Made by a program: the position numbers and the translations under genes | In this document: positions 14,442 to 17,017 of the stretch, piece by piece | Numbering within the stretch: position 1 is the stretch's first letter | Layout of the letters: every line of letters starts with the position of its first letter | The notes under the pieces: generated by a model | Databases searched by the model: none | The model's input: the letters and a program-made list of their open reading frames with translations, nothing else | Told to the model about the DNA's origin: nothing | Assembly (NCBI GenBank): GCA_023231165.1 | Contig: JALNVY010000025.1 | Coordinates: 1 to 17,017, forward strand | Direction: 5' to 3' | Origin: Syntrophales bacterium | GTDB taxonomy: Bacteria; Desulfobacterota; Syntrophia; Syntrophales; UBA8958 | Length of the DNA: 17,017 nucleotides

Positions 14442-15062
14442 TTACTGTTGGCGATACTGGTGATACTGGCTGAGGACTCTCTGAACATAGTTCTGAGTCT
14501 CCCGGTAAGGGGGAATACCGCGATGTTTAATAACGGCGTTCTCGCCTGCGTTGTAAGCCGCCAGGGCCAGGGAGAGATCGTTTTTGAATAATGCAATCAA
14601 ATATCGTAGATATTTGACGCCCCCTTCGACATTGTTATCCGGTTGAAAGGAATCCGGAACCTGGAGGGCATAGGCAGTTGAAGGCATGAGCTGCATCAGG
14701 CCCCGGGCTCCTTTCGGCGACACGGCCCGATGGTTGAAGTTAGACTCGGTCTTGATAACGGCCTTTACCAGGGCGGGGTCAACATTATACTTCTCCGCGG
14801 TTCGATTTATAATGTGATCATATTTTGCCACATCGTTCGCCTTTATATTGAACAATATCCTTTTTTCCCGGTAAACCAGCACATAATTTACTTGTGGGTT
14901 GGTGGTAATATTGGTGAGATGAATTGTCCCGTTTTTGTCGACATATTTATAGATATCGGCATGAGAAGGAAAGGGATTCATAAACAACAGCAGCGCGAGC
15001 AGGCTGATGATCCCGATAAGGTTATTTCGGAAAAGTTCTTTTACTGGTAACATGGGTGCCAT
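14442..15062 (-). CDS. Lytic transglycosylase (SLT domain) with N-terminal DUF4124-like region
   Basis: This encodes a 206-residue exported muramidase-like enzyme that cleaves the MurNAc-GlcNAc bond of peptidoglycan, forming 1,6-anhydro ends. A signal peptide-like segment covers about 1-35 (hydrophobic 15-30, then PSHA). A short DUF4124-like piece follows (DIYKYVDKNGTIHLTN, 36-51). The SLT domain covers about 83-195, with catalytic Glu 106 in KTESNFN, GARGLMQLMP (118-127), AAYNAGENAV (168-177) and the PYRETQNYV motif (185-193). Start choice is uncertain: ATG 15062 and ATG 15053 both lack a clear ribosome binding site. It converges on comEA with a single base between the two stops. It resembles the housekeeping Slt/MltC-like enzymes seen beside many secretion or pilus systems, but no such system is here. 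Confidence 0.9.
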   Translation of the reverse strand: MAPMLPVKELFRNNLIGIISLLALLLFMNPFPSHADIYKYVDKNGTIHLTNITTNPQVNYVLVYREKRILFNIKANDVAKYDHIINRTAEKYNVDPALVKAVIKTESNFNHRAVSPKGARGLMQLMPSTAYALQVPDSFQPDNNVEGGVKYLRYLIALFKNDLSLALAAYNAGENAVIKHRGIPPYRETQNYVQRVLSQYHQYRQQ

Positions 15063-15135
15063 AATATGGGACTATGGGGCAGGATTGCAAGACTTTTTTT
15101 GGCACCTTTTTTCATGGCGATGGGTTTTGTTTAAC

Positions 15136-15164
15136 TTGACAGGTATTGCGCATGATGGTAGAAG
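15136..15164 (+). promoter_or_regulatory. Sigma70-type promoter of the tRNA-Pro gene
   Basis: A perfect TTGACA (15136-15141) is followed after exactly 17 bases by TAGAAG (15159-15164, 4 of 6 to TATAAT). Transcription would start around 15171, about 17 bases before the mature tRNA 5' end. No GC-rich discriminator typical of stringently controlled promoters is obvious. Confidence 0.65.
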
Positions 15165-15187
15165 ATCACCTCGTTTTAGATAAGGGT

Positions 15188-15265
<78 letters not shown>

Positions 15266-15274
15266 TAAAATCAC

Positions 15275-15305
15275 GGGGTTAGCGAGTTATCGCTAACCCC
15301 TTTTT
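15275..15305 (+). terminator. Rho-independent terminator of tRNA-Pro
   Basis: GGGGTTAGCG (15275-15284) and CGCTAACCCC (15291-15300) form a perfect 10-bp stem with a 6-base loop, directly followed by five T (15301-15305). It begins 10 bases after the encoded CCA and defines a single-gene tRNA transcript. Confidence 0.95.
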
Positions 15306-15608
15306 GTTTGCCCGGCGATTCTCTTCCCATCCTCTCACCACTTTACAAAAATACCCCCCTTCCACCCTCGGCCTGACAGGTACATCCCTGTAGATGATGA
15401 AGGCCAGCATGATTATAAGAATTCTCTATCCAGTTTCTATGCGGCGCATAGGCTGCCAGGCAAAATTATGTTTGATAAAGTGCGGGATCTGGTATATTTC
15501 GATATCAGAAAGCGTTCCGAACGATGAAACGAACTATGGTAGCATTTAGCAGACGGAACATCGGCATATAACGATGGGAGTGCCCAACACTCATTTGAAG
15601 GAGGAATT
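15306..15608. other. Noncoding leader/intergenic region before the exported protein gene
   Basis: I see no gene in these 303 bases, only small dyads. A nested hairpin is possible: GGCCT 15370-15374 with AGGCC 15401-15405, enclosing ACAGG 15376-15380 and CCTGT 15387-15391. CTATGC-GGC-GCATAG lies at 15437-15451, immediately followed by TGCC-A-GGCA at 15454-15462. GAGTG (15578-15582) and CACTC (15588-15592) lie just before the ribosome binding site. A weak promoter candidate is TTGATA (15472-15477) with TATATT (15493-15498), but the 15-base spacing is short. If it is used, the two adjacent dyads sit at an operator-like position just upstream and the leader is about 100 bases. No known riboswitch is recognised. 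Confidence 0.35.
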
Positions 15609-16883
15609 GTGAGAGGTTTCAGGATAGTAAGTCTTGTGGCACCATGCTTTTTGTTGTTGCTCATGGCGATACCCGGCCATGCAGCCGAGAAAATCAAGCC
15701 CTATCCCCATTACTGGATAAGTGTTGCCACAATCAATCAGAGTATCCCCGGGATGTCGAAGCAGATGTCCGGCATGGCCGCTTTGTTGGGCGGAAAAATG
15801 GGTTTTGGACCGCGTCGCGAGTTGCTCCTGCAGGTCGAATCACCGCAGGCGGCGGCCGACAAGCCTCAGGCATCTCACGTGATTCCTCCCGGCCAGAATA
15901 TGGGAGTGTCACTGCCTCTGGTGACGCCACAGGTGGAAAAGCGTGAATCTATGCCAAGTGAGAGGGAAAAACCGGAGAAGTTTGAAAAACCGAAGGTTCG
16001 TATGCTGATTTACTGGGGTTGTGGTGAGACCGTGGGCAAAGGCCAGCCCAAGGTGATTGACACTGCTAAGATGAGCCCTGCTGATTTTGGCAAGGCCTTT
16101 GCCGGCAGATCACCGGCGCGCCAGGTTCCGCCCTCTGCCCATAAAGACTGGATATATGGAGAATGGCCCAATAGCGAAGAACGGACTGATGTTCCCAAGG
16201 ACAGTTCGCTGGTTGGGAGCCATCTTGTTAAAGGAAATTATCTGCCGGACATTTCGTTTGTGCTGGATAAGAAACGTGAATTCATGGAACCGGTGGAGTT
16301 TTTACCGATCCAGGCGACTCAGTCCGGTGCCATGAAGGTGGTATGGCAGCCTATTCCCACGGCAATCGGATATTTTGCCGCCGCCATGGGGCATGACCAG
16401 CAATCCGGTGACTCAATCTTCTGGTCTGCCAGTGAGGTACCCGAGATCGGTTTTGCGCTGCAGGATTATCTGACACCCGGTGATGTGAATCGTTTTATAA
16501 AGGAAAAGGTGGTGATGGACGCCTCCCGCACAACCTGTACCGTACCTCCCATCTTCAAAGGTGCGCAGGGGGCCATGTTACAGTTCATCGCCTATGGCGA
16601 AGAGTTGGATCTGATTTATCCGCCCAAGCCGAAGGATCCCAGGCAGTCGTGGAACCCCAAGTGGTCGGTCAAGGTTCGTCTCAAATCAACCGGCATGACC
16701 ACATTGATGGCAAGTGATGATAGTAGCAAAAAAGATACGTCCTCACCAAAAAGCAGACAAAAATCCATGCCTCAGAGTGAAGATCCAAACGGTTCCCGAA
16801 CTGCGGACGAAGACTCGGGTTCCGGTTCTGTAAAATCCAAAGATGGAGTGAAAGATCGTCTGCGAGGTATATTTGGCTTCTGA
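15609..16883 (+). CDS. Exported protein of unknown function (424 aa)
   Basis: The GTG start at 15609 follows AAGGAGG ending at 15604. Residues 1-25 are a signal peptide (RGFR, a Leu-rich core, then GHA-AEKIK, a likely signal peptidase I site). The mature part has an N-terminal region YPHYWISVATINQSIPGM with a Met/Gly-rich stretch (49-68), then a Pro/Lys/Glu linker (about 105-128). A conserved-looking core follows: RMLIYWGCGE (131-140), DSSLVGSHLVKGNYLPDISF (198-217), VVWQPIPTAIGYFAAAMG (244-261) and IFWSASEVPEIG (270-281). The tail is Ser/Asp/Lys-rich (369-412) and ends KDRLRGIFGF. It has two cysteines in the mature part (138 and 310), which could pair in the periplasm. I recall similar uncharacterised exported proteins in other proteobacteria but can give no family name or function. 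It is a single-gene transcript with its own terminator. Confidence 0.88.
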   Translation: MRGFRIVSLVAPCFLLLLMAIPGHAAEKIKPYPHYWISVATINQSIPGMSKQMSGMAALLGGKMGFGPRRELLLQVESPQAAADKPQASHVIPPGQNMGVSLPLVTPQVEKRESMPSEREKPEKFEKPKVRMLIYWGCGETVGKGQPKVIDTAKMSPADFGKAFAGRSPARQVPPSAHKDWIYGEWPNSEERTDVPKDSSLVGSHLVKGNYLPDISFVLDKKREFMEPVEFLPIQATQSGAMKVVWQPIPTAIGYFAAAMGHDQQSGDSIFWSASEVPEIGFALQDYLTPGDVNRFIKEKVVMDASRTTCTVPPIFKGAQGAMLQFIAYGEELDLIYPPKPKDPRQSWNPKWSVKVRLKSTGMTTLMASDDSSKKDTSSPKSRQKSMPQSEDPNGSRTADEDSGSGSVKSKDGVKDRLRGIFGF

Positions 16884-16906
16884 ATATATGCCAGTATGAA
16901 ACGATA

Positions 16907-16958
16907 AAACATCAAGAGGCTATTTCTTGACAGGGATAGCCTCTTGATGTTTGTTTTT
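16907..16958 (+). terminator. Strong rho-independent terminator after the exported protein gene
   Basis: A perfect 17-bp stem is formed by 16907-16923 and 16936-16952 (arm core CATCAAGAGGCTAT / ATAGCCTCTTGATG) with a 12-base loop, followed by G and five T (16954-16958). It starts 24 bases after the stop codon. The 5' arm begins with AAA, so some function for a convergent transcript on the other strand is also possible. Confidence 0.93.
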
Positions 16959-17017
16959 CCCGCTTACCGCCTGATCCCCCAGCAGTTCCGCATTATCTAA
17001 AACTTGTATCATTTGGC
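16920..17017 (-). CDS. Possible 3' end of a convergent gene running off the right edge
   Basis: On the minus strand a frame is open from the window edge for 31 codons to a TAG at 16920-16922, reading ...MIQVLDNAELLGDQ...AIPVKK. The codons look plausible and the position, converging on the terminator, fits a gene end. However, 31 open codons arise by chance fairly often, the frame includes ATA and TTA codons, and the last part lies inside the terminator stem. No family is recognisable. Confidence 0.2.
   Translation of the reverse strand, partial: QMIQVLDNAELLGDQAVSGKNKHQEAIPVKK

Noticed and set aside
15100..15116. TGGCAC followed by a T-rich stretch resembling a sigma54 promoter
   Set aside because: The required GC of the -12 element is absent (TTCAT where TTGCA/T is expected), and a better sigma70 promoter serves the tRNA just downstream.

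Overview
The window looks like chromosomal DNA of an anaerobic deltaproteobacterium (Desulfobacterota), most like the Syntrophus/Smithella group. That assignment is inference from gene order and protein style: a tilS-ftsH-folP-acpS-tsaE-lysC run, a degradative-type thiolase, and histidine kinases with the 'FEPFFTTK...GTGLGLA' pattern common in that group. No database search was possible. I see no phage, insertion sequence, CRISPR array or plasmid function.

Left part (1-3640, + strand): the 3' end of a thiolase gene; a soluble PAS-histidine kinase-receiver hybrid protein; about 400 bases of AT-rich noncoding DNA full of small inverted and direct repeats; a 69-residue single-pass membrane protein; and a 185-residue stand-alone, degenerate histidine-kinase ATPase domain. 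This is the least ordinary part of the window. A GC-rich hairpin at 3654-3679 separates it from the next unit.

Middle left (3708-6396, - strand): a compact three-gene unit transcribed Tim44-like membrane protein -> Rossmann/DUF2520 dehydrogenase-like protein -> panB. The last two genes overlap by 4 bases. This makes the DUF2520 protein a candidate for the NADPH-dependent ketopantoate reduction step that follows PanB.

Centre (6510-14440, + strand): an apparent eight-gene housekeeping operon behind a sigma70-like promoter at 6447-6475. It holds a HAD phosphatase (Gph-like), tilS (tRNA-Ile lysidine), ftsH (membrane AAA protease, TTG start), folP (long-form dihydropteroate synthase), acpS (acyl-carrier activation), tsaE (t6A tRNA modification), lysC (aspartate kinase) and a membrane-anchored ComEA-like DNA-binding protein. 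Gaps are 0-48 bases, so translation, protein quality control, folate, lipid and amino-acid genes are probably co-expressed.

Right part (14442-17017): a convergent lytic transglycosylase gene ending one base from comEA; a complete tRNA-Pro(GGG) gene with its own promoter, encoded CCA and a textbook terminator; about 300 bases of noncoding DNA; a single gene for a 424-residue exported protein of unknown function; and a strong 17-bp-stem terminator. The final 60 bases hold at most the 3' end of a convergent gene.

The best leads for something undescribed are the membrane-peptide/degenerate-ATPase pair with its repeat-rich upstream DNA, the uncharacterised exported protein, and the DUF2520-panB coupling. 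None is demonstrated from sequence alone.
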